Positions 22,497 through 34,400 of a stretch of 64,000 nt of DNA are shown in pieces. Below the pieces are notes generated by a model. It saw nothing but the letters and a program-made list of their open reading frames with translations, made no database searches and was not told the origin of the DNA. This stretch comes from Pelecanus crispus (taxonomy: Eukaryota; Chordata; Aves; Pelecaniformes; Pelecanidae), in contig NC_134643.1 in the NCBI RefSeq assembly GCF_030463565.1, forward strand, positions 45,980,221-46,044,220, read 5' to 3'. The number at the start of each line of letters is the position of its first letter. The stretch's first letter is position 1. Position numbers and translations under genes: made by a program.

Positions 22497-23065
22497 TGTC
22501 CTGGTTTCGGCTGGGATAGAGTTAATTTTCTTCCTCGTAGCTGGCATAGTGCTGTGTTTTGGATTTAGTAGAAGAATGTTGATAACACACTGATGTTTTA
22601 GTTGTTGCTAAGTACTGCTTATGCTAGTCGAGGACTTTTCAGCTTCCCATGCTCTGCCAGGTGCACAAGAAACTGGGAGGGGGCACAGCCAGAAGAGTTG
22701 ATCCAAACTGACCAAAGGGCTATTCCATACCATGTGACGTCATGCTCAGTATATAAACTGGGGGGGGTTGGCCGGGGAGCAGCGATCGCTGCTCGGGAAC
22801 TGTCTGGGTATCAGTTGGTGGGTGGTGAGCAATTGCATTGTGCATCACTTGCTTTGTATATTATTATTACTATTATCCTTATTGTATTGTTATTATTACT
22901 ACTACTACTATTTTACTTTATTTCAATTATTAAACTGTTCTTATCTCAACCCAGGAGTGTTTCTCACTCTTACTCCTCCGATTCTCTCCCCCATTGCACC
23001 GGGGCAGGGGGAGTGAGCGAGCGGCTGCGCGGTGCTTAGCTGCTGGCTGGGGCTAAACCACGACA
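22497..23065 (+). mobile_element. Solo LTR of an avian endogenous retrovirus
   Basis: A 569-base unit begins TGTCCTGGTTTCGGCTGGGA and ends GGGGCTAAACCACGACA, so it has TG...CA ends and an imperfect 8-base terminal inverted repeat (TGTCCTGG / CCACGACA). Inside are a TATA-like GTATATAAACTGG near 22750, an ATT/ACT microsatellite at about 22859-22915, an ATTAAA poly(A)-like word near 22930, and GC-rich 3' sequence. I recognise the edges as an LTR type common in bird genomes. No gag, pol or env and no second LTR lies nearby, so it is a solo LTR left by recombination. Flanks (GCCAT / CCGTA) show no clear target-site duplication. Confidence 0.88.
22859..22915. repeat. (ATT)n/(ACT)n microsatellite inside the solo LTR
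   Basis: Imperfect trinucleotide repeats TATTATTATTACTATTATCC...ACTACTACTACTATT occupy the region downstream of the LTR TATA-like box. Similar A/T-rich trinucleotide tracts are, as far as I recall, usual for this LTR type, so the tract probably came with the element. Confidence 0.85.
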
Positions 23066-24040
23066 CCGTACAGGGCAGCACATATATACGTGCAGTAAGA
23101 AAGTGCTTGTGTGCAGCAAGCAGAGCATCTCCAGAAGCAGCGCTGCTTCAGGGGCTCAGCAGAGGCAGCAGGACAACTCCTTGGGGAGTGTGGCATGCCC
23201 CAAGGGCAGTCCTAAATCACCAGGTGACAACGGCAAAGGGGAAATAATGTGCCCGCTGGGCTGAGGAGCCACTGGGCACAGTAGCAGGTTGCTAACAGTG
23301 TGTTATAGCCTTACGTGGCAAATGTGGTGGTTGTGGTTTTTTGTCATTCCTATTAGTTCTTCTCAAAGCAATTGTTAGAAGGCACCAGGCAAGCAGTTAA
23401 AGTAAATTGAATCTTTTTTTGTCAATATAAATGTTTGTTTTGCTCGAGTTTTAATTAAATAATATCTTGGTTCTTTTGCCTGTATGTCTCTCTCAGTCTG
23501 TAGTAAGACTATGGTCTGCTTGTTGGGGTTTTGTTGTTAGTGTTATTTTGTAAATAAAAAAAGAGGGAAATGTCCATTACACAAAGCAAAATGTATGTAA
23601 AATACAGGGAGCTATTTTGTTTACTACATGGTTTGCCTTTTTTTTAAACAAATCTTCCTTTCCATATTGCTTTCCATATAGGCATGCCCAGAAGAAACTC
23701 AATCTTGAGAGGTCTAAGTAGTAACAGCCTTGAATAGATCATCTGAATCCCTTTACCAGCAGCTCTCAAATTTGAGAAGGGATGTGAAACTTCTCTGGAG
23801 GAGGGAAGAGGTAAAATAAAAAAAAAAAAAACCCAAAAACTTTGTATATAATACCTCAAATTCTACTACAGTTGGAAATTGCTCTTTAGCAGTTTAAGAT
23901 AATTGAATAAATAGCTTAAAAAAGGATAACACTTTTTAAAAGTAATCAAAATTGTATAGCAATCCTGTAATTCCATTTGCTTGGATAAGTAATTGGAGAA
24001 AAGTTAGAAAAGAGGAGGCTGAAGTAAAAGGTTAGTTTTC
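23066..24040. other. Intergenic DNA, nothing recognised
   Basis: About 1 kb between the solo LTR and an old CR1 copy. It contains an A run near 23817-23832 and no recognisable gene. Confidence 0.45.
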
Positions 24041-24044
24041 ACAG

Positions 24045-25165
24045 TAGAGTCACGAGTGAAGTCCTGCATGGATCTGAACTGTATAATGTATTTGTAAGTG
24101 ATCTGGAAAAAGATGTGACTGGCAAGGAGAAAAAGTTTATTGATGTTAATAAATCAGGGTAGTAAATAATAAATAATAACTCAGGACTGTCTGTAAGAAC
24201 TGTGGAATAACTTCATGGGACCCAGTGACTGGCTGTTAAAATGGCAGATGAAAGTCAGTTTTGATAAATGTAAAATGATGCACACGGGGAAAAACACTGC
24301 TAACTTCATGTGTAAAATTGTGGGTTGTCTTACCAATTGCCACTCAGGAAAGAGATCTGAGAGTTATAGTAAATGGTATTAGGTGTTATAGAGAAAGAGA
24401 GAATGAGCAATCAGAAAATATCACTCTGCTATTATACAAATCTCAGTGTACTCTCAGACTCTACAGTCTCCTCTAGTACTCCCATCTGAAGACTTATCTG
24501 GCAGAATAGGAAAAGATTCCTGGGAAGGCAGCAAATGTGATCAAAGATTTCCAAATGACTTCGCTACGAGGAATGTAGGTTGCAGAGTAACCTAGGACTT
24601 CTGTTTCCTTTTTAATTCTTACTGTTTATCCAACATCAGAAGACTGATGACTCGAGGAAGATGCAGGTCTATAATAAAAGACCTAGAGAAAAGATAAGGG
24701 CATGATAAAAGCCCACAAGTGCCATGGGAGGGCAGAGAGGGAATGATTGTTTAATGTCTGTCCCAATAGAGCAACCAGGGGGCACCAAACTAATTTAAAA
24801 AAAAAAAAAAAAAGTCAGTTCAAAACAAAAGGAAATGGTTCTTTGCACCATGTGTAAGTAAACTGTGAAACTCCGCTGCAGGATGGGTAGTTGCTAAAAA
24901 CACTGGCTTCAAAAAGCCCCTAGAAAAATTAATGTAAGAGAAATTCATCAAGGGCTACTAAATACAATGACACCTGGTTTTGGTTCAAGAAGCTTCCAAG
25001 GAAGCTCCAAGTTGCTGGAACCTGGAAGACAGTTATGGGGAGGGGGGGAGCTCACTGCAATGCTTGCCCCACCTTGTGCTCTTTGGAGTTGGATTACAAG
25101 GCTCCTAGCCCTGGTTTCAGCTGGTGTGATCCCTCTGACGTTTAATGTTCTGTTCCTTTGAAACC
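24045..25165 (+). mobile_element. Ancient, degraded CR1/L3-like LINE (plus strand)
   Basis: The plus-strand reading recalls LINE reverse transcriptase despite stops and shifts. GVLHGSELYNVFVSDLEKDV near 24050-24115 corresponds to the RT motif [17 protein letters not shown]. KFIDVNK near 24135-24155 is the decayed FADD box. KWQMKVSFDKCKMMHTGKN near 24235-24290 matches the conserved thumb-side segment (WQMxFNVxKCKVMHxG). The tail around 24840-25160 has FKKPLEKLM-like coding and then a 3' end resembling old CR1 ends (GGATTACAAGGCTCCTAGCC...GTTCTGTTCC). Many substitutions and an internal A run at 24798-24814 show great age. The limits are approximate. Confidence 0.65.
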
Positions 25166-25380
25166 AAGAAAATACATATCACCAGATGGTTTTGTAGCCA
25201 GGTAGCATGCAATTTCCTAGAATTACATCCTAGCAGTTTTTAATTCAGTATCGTCTATATGCTACAAACAACAGGCAGACATAGTTCTTTGTCTCAGTAT
25301 TGCCCATTCAGTTCATACAGTCAGAGAGTTTGCTTGGCTTCTGTGCACTGACTTTTGGCAGTTACTGTCCTGGTGGTAAA
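25166..25380. other. Spacer between two CR1 copies of opposite orientation
   Basis: About 215 bases of non-coding sequence separate the ancient plus-strand CR1 from the younger minus-strand CR1. No feature was seen. Confidence 0.5.
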
Positions 25381-27212
25381 TCATAGAATCATAGAATCGT
25401 TTAGGTTGGAAAAGACCTTTAAGATCATCCAGTCCAACCATTAACCTACACTACCAAGTCCACACTAAGCCAATTAAGGGTAGACTAGACTAAACCATGT
25501 CCCGAAGTGCCACGTCTACCTGTTTTTTGAACACTTCCAGGGATGGGGACTCCACCACCTCTCTGGGCAGCCTGTTCCAATGCTTGACCACCCTTTCCGT
25601 GAAGAAATTTCTCCTAATTTCCAACCTAAACCTCCCCTGGTGCAGCTTGAGCCCATTTCCTCTCGTCCTAACGCTAACTACATGGGAGAAGAGCCCAACA
25701 CCCACCTCACTACAACCTCCTTTCAGGTAGTTGTAGAGAGCGATAAGGTCTCCCCTCAGCCTCCTCTTCTCCAGGCTAAACAACCCCAGTTCCCTCAGCC
25801 GCTCCTCATAAGGCCTGTGCTCCAGACCCTTCACCAGCCTTGTTGCCCTTCTCTGAACACGCTCCAGCACCTCAATGTCCATCTTGTACTGAGGGGCCCA
25901 AAACTGGACACAGTATTCCAGGTGTGGCCTCACCAGCGCCGAGTACAGGGTAACAATCACCTCCCTGCTCCTGCTGGCCACACTATTCCTGATACAGGCC
26001 AGGATGCTGTTGGCCTTCTTGGCCACCTGGGCACACTGCTGGCTCATCTTCAGCCGGCTGTCGACCAACACCCCCAGGTCCTTTTCAGCCACGCAGCTTT
26101 CCAGCCACTCTTCCCCAAGCCTGTAGTGCTGCATGGGGTTGTTGTGACCGAAGTGCAGGACCCGACACTTGGCCTTGTTGAACCTCATACAGTTCACCGC
26201 AGCCCATTGGTCTAGCCTGTCCAGGTCCCTCTGCAGGGCCATCCTACCCTCGAGCAGATCGACACTCCCACCCAGTTTGGTGTCATCTGCAAACTTACTG
26301 AGGGTGCACTCAATCCCCTCATCCAGATCATTGATAAAGATATTAAACAAGGCTGGCCCCAAAACAGAGCCCTGGGGAACACCGCTCGTGACCGGCTGCC
26401 AACTGGACTTAACTCCATTTACCACTACTCTCTGGGCTCGGCCACCCAACCAGTTTTTTACCCAGCAAAGACTATGCCCATCCAAGCCATGAGCTGCCAG
26501 CTTCCCAAGGAGAATATTATGGGAGACGGTGTGAAAAGGTTTGCTAAAGTCCAGGTAAATGACATCCACAGCCTTTCCATCATCTACCAGGCGGGTCACC
26601 AGGTCATAAAAGGAGATCAGGTTGGTCAAGCAGGACCTGCCTTTTGTGAACCCATGCTGACTGGGCCTGATCCCCTGGTTGACCTGCACTTGTCTCTTGA
26701 GTTCACTCAAGATGAACCTCTCCATAATCTTTCCTGGCACTGAGGTCAGGCTGACAGGCCTGTAGTTCCCCAGGTCCTCCTTCCGGCCCTTCTTGTAGAT
26801 GGGCGTCACATTGGCAAGCCTCCAGTCATCAGGGACCTCCCCTGTTAACCAGGACTGCTGATAGATGATGGAAAGTGGCTTGGTGAGCTCCTCTGCCAGC
26901 TTCCTGAGTACTCTTGGGTGGATCCCATCTGGCCCCATAGACTTGTGAGTGTCCAGGTGGCATAGCAGGTCACTAACTGCTTCCTCCTGGACTATGAGGG
27001 CTCCATTCTGGTCCCCATCCCTATCCTCCAGCTCAGGGGCCTGAGTACCCTGGGGATGACTGGTCTGGCTGTTAAACACAGAGGCAAAGGCGGCATTAAA
27101 TACCTCAGCCTTTTCCTTGTCCTCGGTGACAATGTTCCCCCCACATCCAGCAAGGGATGGAGATCCTCCTTGGCTCTCCTTTTATTGCTGATGTACTTAT
27201 AATGTTTTTGTG
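25381..27212 (-). mobile_element. CR1 LINE, 5'-truncated, about 1.8 kb (minus strand)
   Basis: This reverse-oriented CR1 copy ends at 25381 with the complement of its terminal repeat (ATAGAATCATAGAATCG) followed by TTTAGGTTGGAAAAGACC. It covers the 3'UTR and the reverse-transcriptase and C-terminal part of ORF2. It lacks the endonuclease domain and ORF1, so it is a typical 5'-truncated insertion. Coding similarity runs to about 27210 ([17 protein letters not shown]), with one frameshift near 27150. No target-site duplication is obvious. The near-intact frame shows it is much younger than the CR1 immediately before it in the window. Confidence 0.95.
25490..27079 (-). pseudogene. CR1 ORF2 fragment: reverse transcriptase, uninterrupted frame
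   Basis: A 529-codon open frame inside the CR1 copy encodes the LINE reverse transcriptase, which would copy element RNA at a nicked target site. Visible motifs are [18 protein letters not shown] (about 105-122), [10 protein letters not shown] (141-150), YLDFSK (motif A, catalytic Asp177), [14 protein letters not shown] (233-246) and FADDTKLG (motif C, Asp265-Asp266). [19 protein letters not shown] and ALRDMV end the protein at its natural C-terminus. The conserved AFD just after motif A reads PFH here, so activity is doubtful. The apnurinic-type endonuclease domain is absent, and the frame has no natural start: the Met at 27079 is only a GTG codon within the domain. It is a dead fragment, not a host gene. 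Confidence 0.92.
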
Positions 27213-30200
27213 CTTGTCAGCTAGATTGTTGCATTGTGTAGCATCTAAAATTTAGGCTTCCTATCTGATCTGTTGATCTAAGTTCCCTCTGTAGCGAAAG
27301 AAGAAAAAGAGGCGTTTCCCATTAAAAATGTCTTGAGATGGGAGAGATAGAACTACCCAATACATTTTCTTCAGTGACAAGTTGGAAATAGGATGTTCCT
27401 ACAGACAAATGAAGAAACCACAGTACTTTCAATGGGGAAGGTGAGAGAAAGGTTTTATGTTTCTTCAATGGATGAGGCAGAAACCTGTTAAAGCTGGGGT
27501 GGGAATAAAGACTGGCAATGCAGAGGGGAGACAGATGGAGGAGGAGGATTAGAAAATTCTTCTGCTGTCTTCACTGGAAAAAAAAGTATTATGTTGTGTC
27601 AGTAACCATTACACAGATGAGGTGAATCACCCGTTGGAGATAATTATTCCCTCCATTAACTGCAGAGGCTCATGCTTGGCTTAGACCAGAAACCTCTATT
27701 TTAGAGAGATATTAGCTGCAATTAATCACACCTTCACTGACACTGGCCTCTGAAAAAAATAATGTCAGGTGTTCTGACTGACTCCTGAGTCACTTCAGCC
27801 ACTTCAACAGTTACCTTTACCATCAGAAAAATGTGTCAAATCTTCATCTGATTTGACATTTGGAAGTATTCTTTTTTTCCTCCTATTTTTTACCCAGCTT
27901 TGAAGATTGTCATTCTTTGACTCCTGGCTTGCAGAGCAAATTTGCTTTAAGATTGCACTCATCTCCTTAGTAAGCCAGATCAGTATTACTCCTGAGTAGC
28001 TGAGCTAAATAATTTAATAAAGGCAACATGACTGCTTCTAAATCATGCTTTGGAGGTGTACTAATAGTTATGCAGATAGCTGCTGAGGGTTCATTAGTTC
28101 AGCAAAGGATCTGGTTGGAAGCTTCAGTATCTCATGAAAATAACTTGCACTTCCATTAGAGCCAATGACTTACTTCTCACATCCTTGCTCCATTCAGATT
28201 TAAGCTAATCATCCTAGATTTAGCCAGGGACACAGGGAAGAAACCAGTCTCAGCTGCACCAGCCTCAGTGGAAGACTTCTTGGTCTTGTGAAGGTTGCCG
28301 GTGCCTGGACTTTACCACTGGAGCTTGCCGAAGGAAGGACTGTTTTATCATCCTGGCTGCCTTCCTCTGGTGATGTTCTTTTCTCTTTCAAATGCTGGTG
28401 CCAGTTTTATTCCTGTATTTATCAAGCTGGTGCTTCTTGGGTATTGCCTTCTCCCAGGTCTTTCAGAGGAAGCTGCTTGAGAAGATAAGCTGTGGTGTAC
28501 AAACTGTAGCTCCTAGTTTGTTTTCCCTACTGAAAAAAAGGAAAGCTTTCAAATACCCGCATACTTAAGCTAAATATCAAAACCTTGGTTAGAGTTTGGG
28601 GGAGAAAGGGGAAAAAATTATTGTGTCTTAGAAGGGGAGAAATAAAAACCCTCTACTGCTAGGCCATAGATACACCTGGATCTAATGATCTGGGACTGTG
28701 TTTGGGTGTCTCTCTGAGGAAGGTAGTGTCAGGCAGTGGTACAGACTGTTAGCATCTTCGAGAAAATCACAGCTACAAGGGAAACCCAGTTTGATGACTA
28801 TCTTTGGCAAGTTCCCCCCAGAAAGCAGAGCAGCTGCTGCAGTGTGAGATTCATGACTTGCATCAAATTGTTGCTGCACCTGGTTCACATGGCTCTCTTC
28901 AGCAAGGCACGAAGACGTGTGCTTCATGTTTCATTTACTTCAGTGCAAGCGATACGCTTGCCTAATGGTGCTTTGTGTAATTTTTTCATCAGCACATGTA
29001 TAATCTTCAGCAGCAGCAACAGCAGGTGTATGATCAGACCCTGACTGTGTGCAGTCTGCTAATTGTATTAAGCAATATTTACATCAACCTTAGAATTCTA
29101 ACCGAGGTAAGAATCTTGCTTTTATTGCTGTTATCCTATTGCTATTCACCATTCTTAGCACCCAGAGTATTCACTCATGTGGTATTATAGCATGTGTTAA
29201 ATGGAGCCTGTTTTGAACTGTCCATTCACTGTGAAATGTGCGGAAATATGCTGAATGAATGTTGCATACATCTATGCGTGCCTGCTTTTTAATGCTAGTC
29301 GGAAAGGGACTCCGCAGCAATGATACTGGCATGAGCAGCTGAAGATGCCATGAACATCAGTTTACACTAGGCGTCTCCCTTAGCGTATTTATTCAACTGA
29401 GAGCTGTACGATGCCACTGCCCAGCTGAACATAATCCAATACAGGTAAGGACAGCTAGATAGATTCATTCAACGGAGCTGTAAACTTGCTGTGTATACAG
29501 AGGAAACAAACCTAACATGTTTCGGAACAAGTTATTGAAATTGTGTATTCGGTGCAATACAAAACAGTGGAGCTATATTTGCTAAAAAAATTGCTAAAAC
29601 AGACCTAGTCGGCACCTACATTTTAGTCTGAGTTAACTGTTGCTTAAGCCCCCTTCCTGTAAGCAGTCAAGTTTATGTTTTCCTTTAGGGGTACTAAGAC
29701 CCAATGGTAAATAGTTTAACTTCTTTCTGTCGATGCTACAGACAAGATAAGCACAGACATGCACAAAACTGGGGCTTGAAAGGTGGCGCTGGTGTAAGTT
29801 CTCCACCTGAAGGGTGAAGTGAGTAAAGAAATTAAGTCCTCTGCATGTTTGGTCCTTAAGAGTTTAAGAAAGGTTTTTGGTTTCTCATTGCTTATTGTTG
29901 GAAACTTACTTTGAAATAGAATTTTGAAAAAAATGAAACATTGGTTCCTGGATGTCTTTTTATAATACAGACATTTCCAGACCAGATGGCTGAAGGCTCT
30001 AACTGTATGTTAGGATATTGCCAGGGTTGGTTCCACATTTCCATCTCCAAAATCCCAGACAGACATGGGTCTGCGTGCCAGACATGCTGAATCTTCTTCA
30101 CCTGCACAACTCATATGGTCAGTGTGTGTACAGTAACTCTGACCTACGGCATGTGTGTGAATTCACTGTGCAGTGCCTCAAGCAGCTCTAGATGTCCGTC

Positions 30201-30910
30201 GATTCCAGATAAGGAGCTGCTGTTTCAGCCAGAGGAGATTGTATGGCTGTTCCACGATCGGTGTCATTGCATATAGTGCTTTGTCAGCAGGGAACTAAAT
30301 GAAGGTGAAAATCATCACCCACTGAAAAGGAGCTGACTCAGAAAAGAGGGGACATTCTTGGTGTACCCTGAAAAAAATTTTTTCAGGATTTAGCTATCGT
30401 TTTTCTACCCCCTCAATGTATTTTGTTTTCTTCTGTATTTCTCATGGGTAGTTAAATTATATTATGTGGAGGAAGAAAGACAGCTGACTATGGTGGCCAT
30501 GAGAAGGCAGCTAACGGATAGGGAGTGCAAGTGCAGTAGCAGAGCACTCCAGGAGGTAGACCTGGCAAAGCCTAAATGCCATAGCTGGCTGAGGAGATTG
30601 CATGTGGTCATGAAGTGCCACTGCTCAGCTAAGAGAAAACTCACATGAAAGAAAGGGAGGGGAATACTGCAGTGGGAGAGTTGGAATAGCTTTGTGGTGA
30701 TACTTAGGCTCTAGTCAAAGGGAATTTAGGGAGCAAAAAAGTGCGGGGATTAGATAGGAATAGACTTGGGATAGGAGAGAGATCAGCGGGAAAAGTATCT
30801 CTGAGTTACTCTCATCTGAGGTGGACCCACCCTTACCCACTAAATTGTTCAGGCCTACCTTAACATACCTGGGATTCTTCCCGTGCTATTTCTCATTTTA
30901 GGTAGGCATC
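27213..30910. other. Intergenic DNA, nothing recognised
   Basis: About 3.7 kb between CR1 copies. Only short open frames occur, with no family resemblance. A short CAGCAGCAGCAACAGCAGG repeat sits near 29009-29027. Confidence 0.45.
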
Positions 30911-31024
30911 TTAGAATCATAGAATCACAGAATTGTTTAGGTTGGAAAAGACCTTTAAGATCATCCAGTCCAACCATTAACCTACACTACCAAGTCCACA
31001 CTAAACCAATTAAGGCTAGAGTAG
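30911..31024 (-). mobile_element. CR1 3' tail fragment A (minus strand)
   Basis: The 114-base 3' end of a CR1 of the same type as the copy at 25381-27212 (shared string TTTAGGTTGGAAAAGACC and the CCATTAACCTACACTACCAA block). It stops abruptly at GGCTAGAGTAG. The expected upstream CR1 sequence is not contiguous: it is replaced by about 56 unrelated bases and then a second CR1 tail. Confidence 0.92.
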
Positions 31025-31080
31025 CAACCCCACGCCTCCTGGCTTGGTGGCTGGATCATTTATAATGAAAGTAAAAAGTA

Positions 31081-31444
31081 GGAATCATTAAGATTGGAAA
31101 GGACCTCTAAGATCATCATTCCAATCATCGACCCAAAACCCCCATGCCCACTAAACCATGTCAGAAAGTGCCATGTCTACCTGTTTTTTGAACTCTTCCA
31201 GGGATGGTGACTCCACCACCTCTCTGGGCAGCCTGTTCCAATGCTTGACCACCCTTTCCGTGAAGAAATTTTTCCTAATATCCAATCTAAACCTCCCCTG
31301 GTGCAGCTTGAGCCCATTTCCTCTTGTTCTATCGTTATCTACTTGGGAGAAGAGACCAACACCCACCTCGCTACAAACCTTTCAGGTAGTTGTAGAGAGC
31401 GATAAGGTCTCCCCTCAGCCTCCTCTTCTCCAGACTAAACAACT
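31081..31444 (-). mobile_element. CR1 3' fragment B (minus strand)
   Basis: A second CR1 piece of about 360 bases with its own degraded 3' end (GGAATCATTAAGATTGGAAA) and a different 3'UTR (ATCATCGACCCAAAACCCCC). Its minus-strand frame keeps the ORF2 C-terminus ([20 protein letters not shown]) for 71 codons. It differs in its 3'UTR from fragment A, so these are two insertions, or a template-switched chimera, rather than one interrupted element. Confidence 0.9.
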
Positions 31445-34400
31445 TGCCTTATTCTTACCAAAACCTGCTGCTAGAGAAGTGGCTTGTCTTCCCAACATAG
31501 AAAAGTAACTTTAGAGAAAAATAATATTCTATATTCATGGAGAAGTGTTCATGCATGTGTGAAAAACCAGAAGTATTTTCCCCTTTCTGTAGCACTGCAC
31601 TGGCTACTCTCTGTACTTCAGAAGTTATACTTTGTGTTTGTCTTTTACATTTCTTTCATTTCAACAGAAATGCTAGAGAAGTGACTCCTGGGATACAGTT
31701 TTTGATTGCACCAGTTTACAAGCCAGTCCCAGCCTCCCAGCTGGATTATTACAAGTGCAATAGTTGGTCTGGTTTGGGATGTCAAAATGAAAAGGTTAGG
31801 CAAGATTTACTGCTTCAGGCTTAACATTGAGTTTTCCTTGAAATAAACATGAATTTGTGGGTCTATAAAACATGTCCACTTTGAGGAAATGTGCTGAGAA
31901 TTGCTGGTGGGGAGGAACTCTAATATGACTAATGAAGAAACTCTCTGTAGCACTGGGATGTGTTTGGGTGTCAGCTTTTTGCAGACAGAACCCAGCTTCA
32001 TCCAAGCCTCAGAGAGAGGAAGGAAGGAGGAAAGAAGGGAAGAGGTACTCACCTACCCTATCAGCTCTTTATGGTTTTGATAAAAGTAAGTGCAATTGCA
32101 AAATCATATGCTTCCCTTGTGGTCAGATGAGTTGGTAAGAGTGAAACTAACTATAAGAAAGTACATTAAAAGCAGATCAGAGATTAAATCCTTATGGGAC
32201 TTTTTCCTCTTGGATTCTGGCTGTTCGTTATAGACATCTGCTCTTGTAATCTTTTTACGTAATCCTAGATAGCTGCAGGCGTCTAGATTTCAGAACTGGT
32301 CAGGTTTTGTTATGACTCTTGGTATCTAAAATTCCTATGTTAGAAGTTTGATGGCTTTCATTTTTGTGCATCTCTGTAACCAAAAATCAAAAGCAATTAT
32401 TCATCTTTTTGGCTGCAGGTATTGTAAAATGCAAACACACTAGCCCAGCGTTACGGGTGGCAGTATGGACTTTTGCTGTTAGCATTCACAGGCAGAAGCT
32501 TGTTGTAGCCTGGTCCTGTATATACCGCAACCAAAGCATTTTGCTCACAATAACCCTGCGCTGGGCTCTTAAATTTCTTAGAACGTTTCAGAACAGACAT
32601 CTGTAGCAACAGGAACCTCCTTACAAAACGAATCACGTGTAAGGCCTATTAGTCTTCTGAGCTATGCACGTAGAGGTTTCAGACTAGGGAATCCAAACAC
32701 TGGTGGCTGGATATTTATTTATGTATTAGGAAGCTGTGCATGAATGAAGCAGCAAAAAACCCCAAAAGACATTACTTCAAGCTAGTAATCTAGGCTGTTT
32801 AGTCAGTGTCTCAGCTTATAAATCCTTTTACAGGATGCCTTATCCTGTTTTAAGACAGATGTCGGAGATGGGTGGAAAGAATCGCATTCGAGGGATGCCT
32901 CTAACTCTCTGTTGACCATGGAAAGAATCAGCGTAAGCTCCGCAGCTTGCTTTCAGACAGCTGAAGGTAGAGGCAATGAATCCATCAAACGGATATCTAA
33001 ATCTTTTTGCTAGTTCAGAGCACAAGATTGCATTCGCTTCATGGACAAGCAGGGTGAGCTTGGGTCTGCTTGCAAGACTGTTTGAACACATCCCTAATTC
33101 GTCCTGACCTTCTCATGGACAAGCATAATGGGCTCTATTTCTCATCAGTCATGTATCGCAGCAGGCAGCACATTCTTGCAAATTGTCCCAGATACTCTCT
33201 GGATTTGAAACTTGTTTTGTTTTATTGAATGCTGGCTATGGAAATGGTCTCACTAATGCTTATGCAGGGACAGTACTACTTCTAGCTAATAATCCTCTGC
33301 TTATATACAGAAGCTTATCTAGATACAGTTCTGCATTAGGAGATTGTTTAGTCAGTCTTCTTTTATTATCCCATTTTCAGAAAGATTCAGAAAGAATTGC
33401 TACTTTCTGAAACAGTCTCTCAACCTGTAATAAAATATATATTCTATGAGCAAACTAACTATTTTAAAATCTGAAATTACGCTTAAAATCCCATATTATT
33501 TCAAACACAGGCAAAACCACCCTTCTTGTTTAGCATTTTTTTATTCTAGGATCCTGGTTTGCTCATGAGATCTTAATTTCATTTAGAACTCTAACATCCC
33601 TAACGTGAGTAGATGAATACAGTTTCTTCTCCTGCAAATGTGGCATGTAATGTTGTGCCTTCTGCAAGAGTTCCCAAAGGTTCCTAAGTCAGATTGGAAG
33701 CTTGGCTGTGATAAATACATATAAAAGGTACGATGTATAGGACTAAGAGGTCTGCAGCATTAGTCACCAGAGAACTGCAGGTAGATTTTTATGTAATTTC
33801 TTCCACTCATGGGCATTCATTGACCTTTCATCTATGATTTGTCACTATAGAAAGAAAAGAGGAAAAGGCAACCTGGTGAGCTTTTCACTTGAGCAAGGGC
33901 TATGAAATCCTTCAATCCCCTATAAAGTGCCAGCTGGATCAGATGTCACAAACAGAAAAACTATGGCTGGCACAGCAGATCCATCAACTTCAGTAAGTAA
34001 ATGCCACCAACCCTGAATCTGTATTATTATTAGATCTTACATCTGGATCTTTGGCGTAAGTGAACATGATGCAAGAGGTTGTAAAAATCACATGGCACCC
34101 CTTCGAATATTGTAATAAAGAGACAGAAAAGACTTGTTGGATCTCATACCTCAGTTTGCTGCCAGTGCAGAGAAACATGAGGGAGCCCCAAGGGTAAATG
34201 TGAGCAATAAAACTCACTGAGTTGACTGAAGGAATATCAATTCGGTGTTAGTGAAACAGCAAATGCCAGGAGACCAATCAGTTAAAATACAATGATGCGC
34301 AAGTACCTGCAGATCTGCATGTGGGAAGTGTTCTTCTCCCTGTGCTTCTTTTAGGTCCTAATCCAGCAACGCATGTGTGGAAGTGCCTTACCGTATCAGG

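Noticed and set aside
22602-23039. 145-codon frame inside the solo LTR
   Set aside because: It crosses LTR control sequence and the ATT microsatellite, so its hydrophobic Ile/Leu run is only the repeat translated.
25580-26215. 211-codon plus-strand frame and neighbours
   Set aside because: Antisense shadow of the CR1 reverse-transcriptase frame.
28996-29030. CAGCAGCAGC repeat as a coding poly-Gln exon
   Set aside because: It is short, with no splice signals or flanking conserved coding sequence; a simple repeat.
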